NCBI GenBank assembly: GCA_910576205.1
Contig: CAJTHL010000004.1
Location: forward strand, 62,001 to 126,000
Length of the DNA: 64,000 nucleotides
Direction: 5' to 3'
Source of the DNA: Clostridia bacterium
GTDB lineage: Bacteria > Bacillota > Clostridia > Lachnospirales > Lachnospiraceae
Shown here piece by piece: positions 1 through 8,102 of the stretch (position 1 is the first letter of the stretch; each line of letters begins with the position of its first letter). Both the position numbers and the translations under genes were made by a program. The notes under the pieces are model-generated. The model was not told where the DNA came from. It worked only from the letters and a program-made list of their open reading frames with translations, and searched no databases.

Positions 1-812
1 ACCACGGACCATGCCGAATATGTAATATTCAACGCCATGGCTTTCGATGCCCCAATCGCCGCTATTGACTTATAGTAAAACACATATGACGCTGTCCCAA
101 ACAGAGCGGACAGCAGGACCACAGCTACAGCAGTCGTTCCAGATACTTCCAACGCAAAATTCCATCCTTTGATTATGGTCAGAATCACAATCCCATAAAA
201 AAGGGCAGACGTTAGCTGCCGGATCTGAAGGGCATGCTCATCTGTGATATCCGGGTCCTTCAAGCCATAGGCACAGATCACCGCCTCTGAAGCCCAGCCT
301 ATACAGCATATAATAGCACACCCAAAACCAAGAAAGATATTTTTCACCGGCTCCGTTCCTCCTGGAGTATATCCCATGACAATTACACCCAGAATGCTGG
401 CCGCCAGGCCACATAATTGTATTGGTTTCATTTTTTCCTTTAGAAAAATATAGGAAAAAAAAGTTCCCAGTGCCGGGAACATAGCGGATATAATGGCTGT
501 ATAAGCAGGACCAATATAATTAATAGCCGCCACATATCCTGACATTCCTACAGGCCCTCCCAGAAGTGCGCCAAGCATAATGAATTTTCCGCTTTTTGTC
601 TTTAACGCACGGATAATATTTCCATACTGTTTTTTTATTCCCATATAAATCAGCATCCAGATGGATGAGCAGAAATCATGGATAAAAGTGCTGACAAAAG
701 GTGCCAGGAAAACCGCCTGTTCCGTTTTTACAAACGGTGTCATCGCCAAAGCAACCCCCAGAATCACCGTATCCAGTCCCCATAAAACACCTGCCAATAA
801 TCCGGAAATCAC
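1..812 (-). CDS. DMT/EamA-family permease, LicB-like choline-type transporter (partial, runs off the left edge)
   Basis: About 270 codons are visible; the carboxyl end lies outside the window. The frame was read directly from the complement: a GTG start overlaps the stop of the upstream kinase gene and is preceded by a GGAGGGG-type ribosome binding site. The protein is very hydrophobic, with successive membrane helices and the glycine-rich helix starts and internal two-fold repeat typical of drug/metabolite transporters. Its place directly after a choline-kinase-like and a CTP-transferase-like gene matches LicB, the choline permease of lic operons, so uptake of choline or a related amino alcohol is the likely role. 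The substrate is inferred from neighbours only; other EamA transporters look alike. Confidence 0.75.
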   Translation of the reverse strand, partial: MISGLLAGVLWGLDTVILGVALAMTPFVKTEQAVFLAPFVSTFIHDFCSSIWMLIYMGIKKQYGNIIRALKTKSGKFIMLGALLGGPVGMSGYVAAINYIGPAYTAIISAMFPALGTFFSYIFLKEKMKPIQLCGLAASILGVIVMGYTPGGTEPVKNIFLGFGCAIICCIGWASEAVICAYGLKDPDITDEHALQIRQLTSALFYGIVILTIIKGWNFALEVSGTTAVAVVLLSALFGTASYVFYYKSIAAIGASKAMALNITYSAWSV

Positions 813-1717
813 ACCATCCCCTCCATATATCCATTCACCTTTTCTATGTTCCTTTTCAATCTCTGATACCGGTCCGCAGCATACTTTTCCATCTCATCTC
901 CATCATAGGGCACTCTCGTTTTCCCCCAGAGGCTCCATAGAAAGTCCAGGTAAATTTTATTTACCTCAAATCTCAGTCTTTCCTTCTTTCCCACACTTCC
1001 ACCCAGGTAAGATTCCAGTAAATACTCATCCATTTCTTCATTGTAATCTGCCTCAATCGATAAGTCTGCCAGATCCCACATAGGATCATTCATCCCCGCA
1101 TATTCCCAGTCAACAAGATAGAGCCGTTCCGTTCCCCGTATCCAGTTTTCGCACAGAGGATCATTATGACATGGTGCCTTTACACGTTTATACTGATCTA
1201 CACATACCTTAATTTTCGTCAGATTTTTTCTGATTTCAGCATAATCCGGATAAAACGCTCCCGCATGTTCCAGAATGATCCTCTCATATCCTTCTGCCAT
1301 TTCAAAAACCTCAAAAGACACCTTGGTATCCTGCCCACAGGTATGCAGAACCCGGAAGAGCTTCGCTGCCTCCTTAATATTTTGTGCTTTCCGCATGCTG
1401 ACCGGAGACATGGTCTCCGCCTCCAGAATATAATCTGTTATTTTTATCCCTGTATCCGCATTGAAATAGATCAGTTTTGTATCTACTCCAATAGAGCCGG
1501 CAAGCTCTGTGCTTATCTTCTCATCTTTCCGGTTAACCAGTTGTTCCGTGCCTTCTCCCGGCAAGCGGAAAACATACTTTCCCCCAGCTATTTCAACAGC
1601 ATATGTATGATTTGTCAATCCACCCAGCCTCTCTATCCTTCCCACTTCTTCAGATACAAAAATTTCTCCTGCCAGTTTCCTGATCTGCTCTGCATCTTTT
1701 TCTAAAAGTCCCTTCAT
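809..1717 (-). CDS. licA: Choline/ethanolamine kinase family protein (LicA-like)
   Basis: 302 aa. It is expected to phosphorylate choline or a related amino alcohol in the cytosol, as the first step of phosphocholine decoration of surface glycans or teichoic acids. The aminoglycoside-phosphotransferase/choline-kinase fold is supported by the Brenner-type catalytic motif with His184, Asp186 and Asn191 (CHNDPLCEN), and by the metal-binding DWEY motif (Asp203), which is also typical of LicA. Its ATG overlaps the stop of the upstream nucleotidyltransferase gene by 4 bp, and its own stop overlaps the start of the permease, so all are co-translated. It is a paralogue of the kinase half of the fusion at 2582-4363. 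The substrate (choline, ethanolamine or another) cannot be told from sequence. Confidence 0.85.
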   Translation of the reverse strand: MKGLLEKDAEQIRKLAGEIFVSEEVGRIERLGGLTNHTYAVEIAGGKYVFRLPGEGTEQLVNRKDEKISTELAGSIGVDTKLIYFNADTGIKITDYILEAETMSPVSMRKAQNIKEAAKLFRVLHTCGQDTKVSFEVFEMAEGYERIILEHAGAFYPDYAEIRKNLTKIKVCVDQYKRVKAPCHNDPLCENWIRGTERLYLVDWEYAGMNDPMWDLADLSIEADYNEEMDEYLLESYLGGSVGKKERLRFEVNKIYLDFLWSLWGKTRVPYDGDEMEKYAADRYQRLKRNIEKVNGYMEGMV

Positions 1718-2592
1718 TTTACGATTTCCTCCAACAGCTTTGTTGCATAATCATATTGATAGAAATTACCCAGGCACTGAAATTCAATTCCATTTACCTC
1801 TTCTCCATCGTTCTTCCATGGCCGTATCCCAATTAGCTGCTCCTCTTTGCTGTGGAGTCTCTCTGCTATATCTTTCAGAATGGCAGAGCCACTATGTGTT
1901 TTATATGCCGGATCAAATTCCCGCAGTTCATCCAGAGAATCAAATTCATAAATATCGCCAGTATGGTATTTCCGGATTTTCATGGGAAGCTCCTGTAAAT
2001 GTTCCATGAAAATATGCTCCCATAGCTTTCTCCTGGTCTCTGGTTTTTCATACTCCTGCTCCAGTATTTCTAAAAATTTCTGGCTGAACGCCTCTGTCCA
2101 GAAAGCATGCCCCAGCATATACCATGCCTTCTCCCCACCAATCTTCACTCTTGTTATATTACCGTCCTTGTCTTCTTCCATACACCATTCATCTGTAGCC
2201 CCATCTGCAAAAAGTGCCGCATAATAACTTCCATCCACTTCTTTTTCAAAAGGATTGCCTATAAAATAATTATCTGCTGAGCAGATATAGCTATTTTTCA
2301 AGTACTCTTTTGCTGCATAAATACTCCCATGATTGTTTCTTGTTAAATACTCTGGATTGTCTATGAGTGTAACCCCTAAATTTCTTTTCAGATAGGAAAA
2401 CTGCTCCTTTTTATATCCTGTCACAACTATAATTTCTGGTACTCCAGCCTCCTCAAGCTGACGGATCTGTCTCTCTATCAGTATTTCCCCTCTTACTTTT
2501 ATAAGTGCTTTTGGTTTTTCATAGGAAACCGGTGCAAATCTGCTGGATATCCCCGCCGCCATAATAATTGCATTATCTACTTTATTTTTCAT
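1714..2592 (-). CDS. licC: Nucleotidyltransferase, LicC-like (CTP:phosphocholine cytidylyltransferase type)
   Basis: 292 aa from the ATG at 2592, which overlaps the end of the upstream gene by 11 bp. An upstream in-frame extension exists but lies inside the neighbouring gene. The start MKNKVD is followed at once by the nucleotide-binding signature of sugar-phosphate nucleotidyltransferases (MAAGISSRF, residues 11-19) with the conserved Lys28 in EKPKAL. LicC enzymes convert phosphocholine and CTP to CDP-choline for transfer to glycans. The adjacent kinase and permease support this role. The gene forms a second, unfused kinase/cytidylyltransferase pair beside the fused copy. A different alditol- or amine-phosphate substrate is possible. 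Confidence 0.8.
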   Translation of the reverse strand: MKNKVDNAIIMAAGISSRFAPVSYEKPKALIKVRGEILIERQIRQLEEAGVPEIIVVTGYKKEQFSYLKRNLGVTLIDNPEYLTRNNHGSIYAAKEYLKNSYICSADNYFIGNPFEKEVDGSYYAALFADGATDEWCMEEDKDGNITRVKIGGEKAWYMLGHAFWTEAFSQKFLEILEQEYEKPETRRKLWEHIFMEHLQELPMKIRKYHTGDIYEFDSLDELREFDPAYKTHSGSAILKDIAERLHSKEEQLIGIRPWKNDGEEVNGIEFQCLGNFYQYDYATKLLEEIVK

Positions 2593-4363
2593 TTCCTTCC
2601 TCCCGGAAAATGTTGTAGTACTCCTTTGCATAACGGTACTGGCGTATGGAATATTCTCCAAACTCCACTCCCAGCTGTCTCTTATATTCACACCAGTTGC
2701 TCCAGAGCAGACCACAGGCCGCTACATAGCAATAAATCTTCCGTCGCACCGTAAAAGCACATCCTTCCGGGAAATAGGCGTCTATAAGCTGTTCCACCTG
2801 CTCCCTGTCATACATGGCATAAATCGCAAACATAGCAATATCCACGTGAGGATCCTGCATTCCCGCATATTCCCAGTCAATCAAGCGGATCTCCTCTTCC
2901 TGCCTGTTCCATAATACCGTGTCGTCTTTCCCAGTCACTGGTATAAACAGAAAATTGTCTGGCACTGCATCTATATGGGTCAGTACCCATTCTTTTGGCT
3001 GGGAATCAATGTATTCTTTTAATTCATACACTTTTTTCTTTGTCTCTTTATAATCCCGGTAGCAGGAGGGCGTCCCATTCCATAGAGTTTCGTAAAACTC
3101 TATTTGACCGTAAATATCAAAAACATGACTTACCTGCAATTTCTCTTCATGAAATTTCCGAAGCAGTTTCATACATTTTTGCACATCCTCTATATCCTGC
3201 ACATTACAATTTCTGGCATTTTCCAGATATACCGTCATTTTACATCCGTTTTCCGAATCCATATAGCAAATATCATCACTAATCCCCAGGCCTTCTATAG
3301 TCTGGTACACTTCGTATTCCTGTCCACGATTGATCAGATGGCTGGTTCCCTCCCCTGGGATCCGCATAATATACTTCTTTCCTTTACAGGCAAACAGAAA
3401 CGACCGGTTTGTCATTCCTTTTTTCAGAAGTGTGACCTCTTCTATGGCTGTCTCTTTTACCTGCAACGCTTCTGCAATCACCTGCATGACCCTGGAATGC
3501 AGATCCCGGGAAGATGCATCCAGCTCTCTGAGCTGTTCATATGTGTTGATCTCAAAAGCATTCTGGGAACTGGTAACCCTTGCCATTGTCATCATCTTTT
3601 CCTGGAAAAAGAGCGCTTCTTCCCAGAAGCAATGATTATACCGGGCATCCCTGTCCAGCTCTGTAATCCGCACTTTTAATCTTTCCGACACATCACCTGT
3701 CACATAGGAAATGCCTATCATCTGGTTCCCGCCATTTTCTGTCCTTACAAGCTCCTGTTTCCGGTTTACCCGTACATCGCTCTCATCATCCATAAAATCA
3801 CAAACCATATACCAGGAATACAGCTCCTCCCGGCAAAACGGATTCTCTCCACACCAGACATCGCAAGGCATAATGTAGGTGTTTTCAATCTCCTCTCTGG
3901 CCAGATTTAAGGAATGAAGATTGTTCTTTTCCTGGTAATCCATATTCACTAATAATTTTACATTATATTCATCAATCAGATATTCATAATACTCCTTCAT
4001 AAATCCGACAACTACTGTAATATCCGTGATTCCTACTTCTTGAATCTGTCTGATCAAACGCTCAATCAGACATTCTCCATTTACCTGAAGCAGACCTTTG
4101 GGCGTTTCCATGTTGATGGGAATCATCCTCATTCCATAGCCCGCAGCTAAAATGATGGCATTCCTGGGTCTATGTTTTTCAAATAGCTGCCTGGCTTTTA
4201 TGGTTATATTCATTTCTTCGTTTAAATATCCCTGTCCCTGGAGACCATGGAGCGCATGATTTATTTTTCCAAGGGAATAATTAATTTTCTGAGATACAAT
4301 CCGCTGGTTTAAAAATAAATTATTTTTTAAGAACAGAAGGATGTCTTGATCTATTTTGTTCAT
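2582..4363 (-). CDS. Three-part fusion: winged-helix domain, LicC-like nucleotidyltransferase, LicA-like kinase
   Basis: 593 aa. The start at 4363 is set by AAAGGAG seven bases upstream; a longer in-frame start has no such site. Residues 1-60 look like a MarR-type winged helix. Residues of about 68-290 are a nucleotidyltransferase (LAAGYGMRM at 72-80, then TPKGLL with Lys89). From about residue 300 a choline-kinase-like domain carries the catalytic THIDAVPDN motif and a DWEYAG metal site. One chain could therefore phosphorylate an amino alcohol and activate it with CTP. It heads a four-gene lic-like set at the end of the long operon, 72 bp after pseG. The winged helix may regulate or only scaffold; no DNA target is evident. 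The function is well supported as a family, less so as to substrate. Confidence 0.82.
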   Translation of the reverse strand: MNKIDQDILLFLKNNLFLNQRIVSQKINYSLGKINHALHGLQGQGYLNEEMNITIKARQLFEKHRPRNAIILAAGYGMRMIPINMETPKGLLQVNGECLIERLIRQIQEVGITDITVVVGFMKEYYEYLIDEYNVKLLVNMDYQEKNNLHSLNLAREEIENTYIMPCDVWCGENPFCREELYSWYMVCDFMDDESDVRVNRKQELVRTENGGNQMIGISYVTGDVSERLKVRITELDRDARYNHCFWEEALFFQEKMMTMARVTSSQNAFEINTYEQLRELDASSRDLHSRVMQVIAEALQVKETAIEEVTLLKKGMTNRSFLFACKGKKYIMRIPGEGTSHLINRGQEYEVYQTIEGLGISDDICYMDSENGCKMTVYLENARNCNVQDIEDVQKCMKLLRKFHEEKLQVSHVFDIYGQIEFYETLWNGTPSCYRDYKETKKKVYELKEYIDSQPKEWVLTHIDAVPDNFLFIPVTGKDDTVLWNRQEEEIRLIDWEYAGMQDPHVDIAMFAIYAMYDREQVEQLIDAYFPEGCAFTVRRKIYCYVAACGLLWSNWCEYKRQLGVEFGEYSIRQYRYAKEYYNIFREEGNEK

Positions 4364-4435
4364 ATTTTTCTCCTTTTTTGTTTTCGTGAACATAATAACA
4401 CAAATAAAAGGAGGTGTCCAGGTTTTTTAATATTC

Positions 4436-5464
4436 TTACATTCTACATAGCTCTTCTGCAATACGCCATGCACCTTTTCCATCCACCGCATTTTTCATAC
4501 TCTCTGACAGTTCCCTTCGATATCTCAAGTCCTGGTGCCTCCCTTGTAGCAGTACCAGGATCCGCTCTACAACCGGGTCACACCTTAAATCCCCCGCATA
4601 TTCCATCAGACCATTTTTCATAAAAAATTCCGCATTTTTCTGCTGATTGTCCGCCATCGTATAAATGATCGCAGGAACCCCAGCTGCACATAACTCATAG
4701 ATAGTTACTCCCGCCGCCGATACCGCCACATCCGCAGACAACATATACCTTTCAATATTATCTACCTCCTTATGGAAATATAATTTCCTGCTCCCTTCAA
4801 ACTCCCGGACCAGTTCCTCATATTCCCCATAATATTTCCCACATATAACATGAATTGTTTCTAATGTTTTAAAGAAAGGCGTTTCCAATATAAATAAAGA
4901 AAACCTCCGTAAAAATCCATACTTATCTGTTCCACCAGACAAAACGACCATCTCTCTTATCTCAGGAGATATTTTTTTTTCAGGAAGCCTTGAAAACACG
5001 GTGCGTAAAGGCGTATAATCCATCCCCAGAAGAAGCTTCACCTGGGATGGATACCTTTTTTCCAATGCAAGTTCCTCATAATAACCAGCATAACATACAA
5101 CTGCCGTCACATCATAAATTTCCTTCACCAGATCCTCTATATACATGGTTTTCACCAGATTGTGCAATTTTTCGAAGTAGGCCTTTGTCACAAAATAGGA
5201 ATCCACCAGCAATACTTCTATGCCATTCGCTTTTATTATCTGTTCCAGATTCTCCAGCTCCCCATTCATGCACTGCCAGTCCGACTTTAAGGAAATACAT
5301 TCATATCCTTTCTTTTGAATTAAGACCCTGGGAGAATCATCTGCTGTAATAAAAACAGGCACCTCTCCAATTTCCCTTAATGCATCTGCAATGGCAAGGC
5401 ATCTCATTACATGTCCCGTGGCAATGATTCCGTTTGCGTCTGTCCGAATACCAATTCTTGTCAC
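4436..5464 (-). CDS. pseG: PseG-like UDP-2,4-diacetamido-2,4,6-trideoxy-beta-L-altropyranose hydrolase
   Basis: 342 aa with a GTG start that overlaps the stop of pseI by 4 bp (GTGA). PseG removes UDP from the 2,4-diamino sugar nucleotide, giving the free hexose that PseI condenses with phosphoenolpyruvate. The amino end carries the family hallmark RTDANGIIATGHVMRC, with His18 matching the catalytic histidine of PseG, and the rest has a GT-B/MurG-like architecture with a late glycine-rich donor site (SAAGVTIYELCAAGVPAI). Its neighbours pseI, pseF, pseC and pseB make the assignment firm. If a formyl or other acyl group is placed on the 4-amino position, this enzyme must tolerate it. Confidence 0.88.
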   Translation of the reverse strand: MTRIGIRTDANGIIATGHVMRCLAIADALREIGEVPVFITADDSPRVLIQKKGYECISLKSDWQCMNGELENLEQIIKANGIEVLLVDSYFVTKAYFEKLHNLVKTMYIEDLVKEIYDVTAVVCYAGYYEELALEKRYPSQVKLLLGMDYTPLRTVFSRLPEKKISPEIREMVVLSGGTDKYGFLRRFSLFILETPFFKTLETIHVICGKYYGEYEELVREFEGSRKLYFHKEVDNIERYMLSADVAVSAAGVTIYELCAAGVPAIIYTMADNQQKNAEFFMKNGLMEYAGDLRCDPVVERILVLLQGRHQDLRYRRELSESMKNAVDGKGAWRIAEELCRM

Positions 5465-6510
5465 CTAATCATCTCCCATGACAGGGGTGTGCCCTTTCTC
5501 AGATCACACGCCGCCGTTTTTCCAATGACATCCTTGTAATGTTCCGGTGCAAGTCCGGCTGCCGGACGCACAGACCGGACATTTTTTTCTGTAAATATCT
5601 CTCCTGCCAGAGTATCTTCCGCAATAAACAAGGAACGTCCAAGCTTTCTTCCCTCTATCTGTTTTTCTGTTAAATCGTAAGTCACCTTTCCTTTTGCCAC
5701 CTCGATATTTCTGATCTGCCCCACCATCCACGCAAACTCTTCTGGCTCCATGGAAAATGCTGCATCCACGCCACCGTCTGCCCTGCAGAGAGTCAGATGC
5801 TTTTCCACGATTTCTGCTCCTATTGCAACGGAAGCAACTGCCACCTCTGTCCCCAGAGTATGATCGGAAAGTCCGCAGACGCATCCAAAGGTCTGTTTCA
5901 TATTCGGTATCACACTGAGATTCATTTCCCCGTAAGGAGCTGGGTAGGCCGATGTGCATTTTAGAAGAGCGATCTGATCATTTCCCTCCTTCCTACATGC
6001 CTCCACTGCCGCAAAAATGTCTCCCAGTGTGGCAATTCCGGTAGACATAATGATTGGCTTTCCTGTCCTGGCTACTTTTTGAATTAATGGAATATCCCGG
6101 ATCTCATAGGAAGCAATTTTATATGCTGGAACATGAAGTTCTTCCAGAAAGTCCACTGCTGTGAAATCAAAAGGCGTGGAAAAACATGTAATACCCAATT
6201 CCGCTGCCTTCTTCATCAAAGGCTCATGCCATTCCCAAGGTGTGTATGCTTCCCCATATAAATCATGTAGGGTTCTTCCCTCCCACAGGGAGCCTTTGGG
6301 GGTCTGGAAATATTCATTATCACAATCCAGAGTAATCGTATTTGCCGTATATGTCTGTAGTTTTATGGCATCCACACCTGCCTTGGTTGCGGCTTCCACA
6401 ATCCGCAAAGCTCTCTGGAGATCCCCGTTATGGTTCCCAGACATTTCCGCTATAATGTAGGAAGATTCTTCTCCACCAATCAGCCTTCCGCTTATTTCTA
6501 TTTTTTTCAT
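5461..6510 (-). CDS. pseI: Pseudaminic acid synthase (NeuB/SAF family)
   Basis: 349 aa from the ATG at 6510, chosen because GAAAGGA lies just upstream; a longer in-frame ORF lacks support. It condenses phosphoenolpyruvate with the 6-deoxy-2,4-diamido hexose to a nine-carbon sialic-like acid. The TIM-barrel NeuB domain shows YIIAEMSGNHNGD near the amino end and the LSDHTLG and EKHLTL motifs, and a carboxyl-terminal SAF (antifreeze-like) domain covers the last 60 or so residues. The AEMSGNHNG variant and the pse neighbourhood favour PseI over NeuB or LegI. It is translationally coupled to pseG. Confidence 0.9.
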   Translation of the reverse strand: MKKIEISGRLIGGEESSYIIAEMSGNHNGDLQRALRIVEAATKAGVDAIKLQTYTANTITLDCDNEYFQTPKGSLWEGRTLHDLYGEAYTPWEWHEPLMKKAAELGITCFSTPFDFTAVDFLEELHVPAYKIASYEIRDIPLIQKVARTGKPIIMSTGIATLGDIFAAVEACRKEGNDQIALLKCTSAYPAPYGEMNLSVIPNMKQTFGCVCGLSDHTLGTEVAVASVAIGAEIVEKHLTLCRADGGVDAAFSMEPEEFAWMVGQIRNIEVAKGKVTYDLTEKQIEGRKLGRSLFIAEDTLAGEIFTEKNVRSVRPAAGLAPEHYKDVIGKTAACDLRKGTPLSWEMIR

Positions 6511-6535
6511 GACATATTCCTTTCTGTCAAAGAAA

Positions 6536-7123
6536 TTATTCTTCAGAATCTGCTTCCAGTCTTGCCCTAAATTCAGTGACTGTAATATCATAAGAATCTA
6601 TTACACGTTTAATTTTCTCGCCATCTTTTACAGAGTGGTAGCTTCCACTGTCTAAAGGAGTTTTTTTCATCCGGGGCCAGTCTCTATAAAAGGTAAACGC
6701 TTTTCTGAACAGGTTCTTTGCCTCTCTGTCAAGCTTCTCATAGCTGCTTTGCAGCGTCTCCCCCGCTTCTCCTTCTACCAATTCCTGGGCAATAATAGAA
6801 CCTTTGTCAAGCCCTATATCCATGTAGTGAAGCGTGACACCTCTTGGTGTATTCTCCACAATACTCCATATATTGGGATCTGCGCCCCGGTTCCAGGGAA
6901 GGTAAGAATTATGAATATTTACGACATTATTCCCTAATGCACTTAGTATTTCACCATTTAGAATATAACGGTATGTATAGCTGATTGTTAAATCAAAACA
7001 TTGTGCCTTGCACCACTCTGGTTCCAGTCTTTCCATACAGTATGTAACATTATTTCCCCGGTGTCCAAGCCACTCAAAAAGCTCCAATGCACATTCATTA
7101 TGATACAGCCCAAGTATTTTCAT
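6536..7123 (-). CDS. Formyltransferase-family protein, probable sugar-amine N-formyltransferase
   Basis: 195 aa. It resembles the catalytic domain of methionyl-tRNA formyltransferase-like enzymes, which use N10-formyl-tetrahydrofolate. The signature HNSYLPWNRGADPN and the later DIGLDKGSI supply the Asn-His-Asp catalytic set of the family. It lacks the tRNA-binding second domain, as sugar formyltransferases do. It lies between pseF and pseI in the same operon, 25 bp before pseI, where some nonulosonic acid clusters place such an enzyme. A likely job is formylation of the 4-amino group of the PseC product, which would give a 7-N-formyl pseudaminic acid and could replace the missing PseH step. 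The target sugar is inferred. Confidence 0.75.
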   Translation of the reverse strand: MKILGLYHNECALELFEWLGHRGNNVTYCMERLEPEWCKAQCFDLTISYTYRYILNGEILSALGNNVVNIHNSYLPWNRGADPNIWSIVENTPRGVTLHYMDIGLDKGSIIAQELVEGEAGETLQSSYEKLDREAKNLFRKAFTFYRDWPRMKKTPLDSGSYHSVKDGEKIKRVIDSYDITVTEFRARLEADSEE

Positions 7124-7400
7124 AATGCCACCTAATGCATCTCCGCATCAGAAATATAACATGAATAGCAGTTTATTCTACCTTTCCATTTATACTTCTC
7201 CCCAAAAATATTGAATAAATTAATATAATACATCACAATTTTTCCTTCTCCTTCACATTTTATATCCCGTTCAGCCTGCCAGTCCCTGGGGCGCTGTATT
7301 CTCATCATGAATATTAAGTATAAACCTACTAAACTTCCAGTTATCTTTCTACCCATTTATATTTCACCAGTAACAGGAAAATGCTTTTCATATACTTACT
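7124..7400 (-). other. Gap between pseF and the formyltransferase with a possible decayed coding remnant
   Basis: This 277-bp stretch interrupts an otherwise tightly packed operon. A 74-codon open frame (7132-7356) ends just before the formyltransferase start, and its second half has a protein-like composition. It has no convincing ribosome binding site and no family I recognise. A short frame beginning MKSIFLLL directly after pseF stops after 16 codons. It may be the remains of a lost gene, perhaps the missing acetyltransferase, but nothing in it resembles PseH. Confidence 0.25.
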
Positions 7401-8102
7401 TTATTCTTTGTCATTAATTGCTTCCATTATTTTAAATTTTAATTCTGCCAGTCTCCAGTCTGTTTCATTATCAATATCCTGAACCTCCATTTCATCCACA
7501 AAAACAGGAACCGTATGCCTTCCCATTATATTTTTATTTTCCAGGAAACGATCTACCTTAAAATAGTAAAACTGCCCACAGTCATGGTAAACCCTGGGCA
7601 GGTCCTGCGATCTTTTCAGCATATATTCTGGATACATTGGGGTAATTTCGCCATCCCTTACAACCAGTCCTCTCTGGGGTGGAAAGGAAAATGCAGTCAC
7701 CGGCATCACTGTATCTGCGTCTCCCTTAAGCAGTATTTCCTGTGCAGCCTTTAATTTCGCATCAGTCACAAAAGGGGCTGTAGGATAAATGCAACAGGCA
7801 TACTCATAAACATATCCACCTCTGATATATTTATTTAAAACCTCCAGCACCACATCAGCTGTTGTCGCAAAATCATTACTCGTTTTTTCGCTTCTTAAAA
7901 ATGGAACTTTTGCTCCATATTGCTTTGCAATACCTGCAATCTCCTCACTGTCTGTGGAAACCATTACCTCATCAAAACACTGGCTTTCCAATGCAGCAAT
8001 TATGCTGTATGCGATGATTGGTTTTCCACAGAAGTCCTTAATATTCTTTTTAGGCAGTCTTTTACTGCCTCCACGAGCAGTAATAATTGCTATAGAAGCC
8101 AT
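7401..8102 (-). CDS. pseF: Pseudaminic acid cytidylyltransferase (CMP-sugar synthetase)
   Basis: 233 aa. The start at 8102 follows a strong GGGGGAAGGG site and gives the canonical amino end MASIAIITARGGSKRLPKKN, the CTP-binding motif of CMP-nonulosonate synthetases; the longer frame overlaps the preceding gene. It activates pseudaminic acid with CTP for transfer. CIYPTAPF and the QDIDNETDW carboxyl motif are typical of the PseF subfamily. It overlaps the end of the broken methyltransferase gene by 13 bp, so it was once translationally coupled to it. Confidence 0.9.
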   Translation of the reverse strand: MASIAIITARGGSKRLPKKNIKDFCGKPIIAYSIIAALESQCFDEVMVSTDSEEIAGIAKQYGAKVPFLRSEKTSNDFATTADVVLEVLNKYIRGGYVYEYACCIYPTAPFVTDAKLKAAQEILLKGDADTVMPVTAFSFPPQRGLVVRDGEITPMYPEYMLKRSQDLPRVYHDCGQFYYFKVDRFLENKNIMGRHTVPVFVDEMEVQDIDNETDWRLAELKFKIMEAINDKE

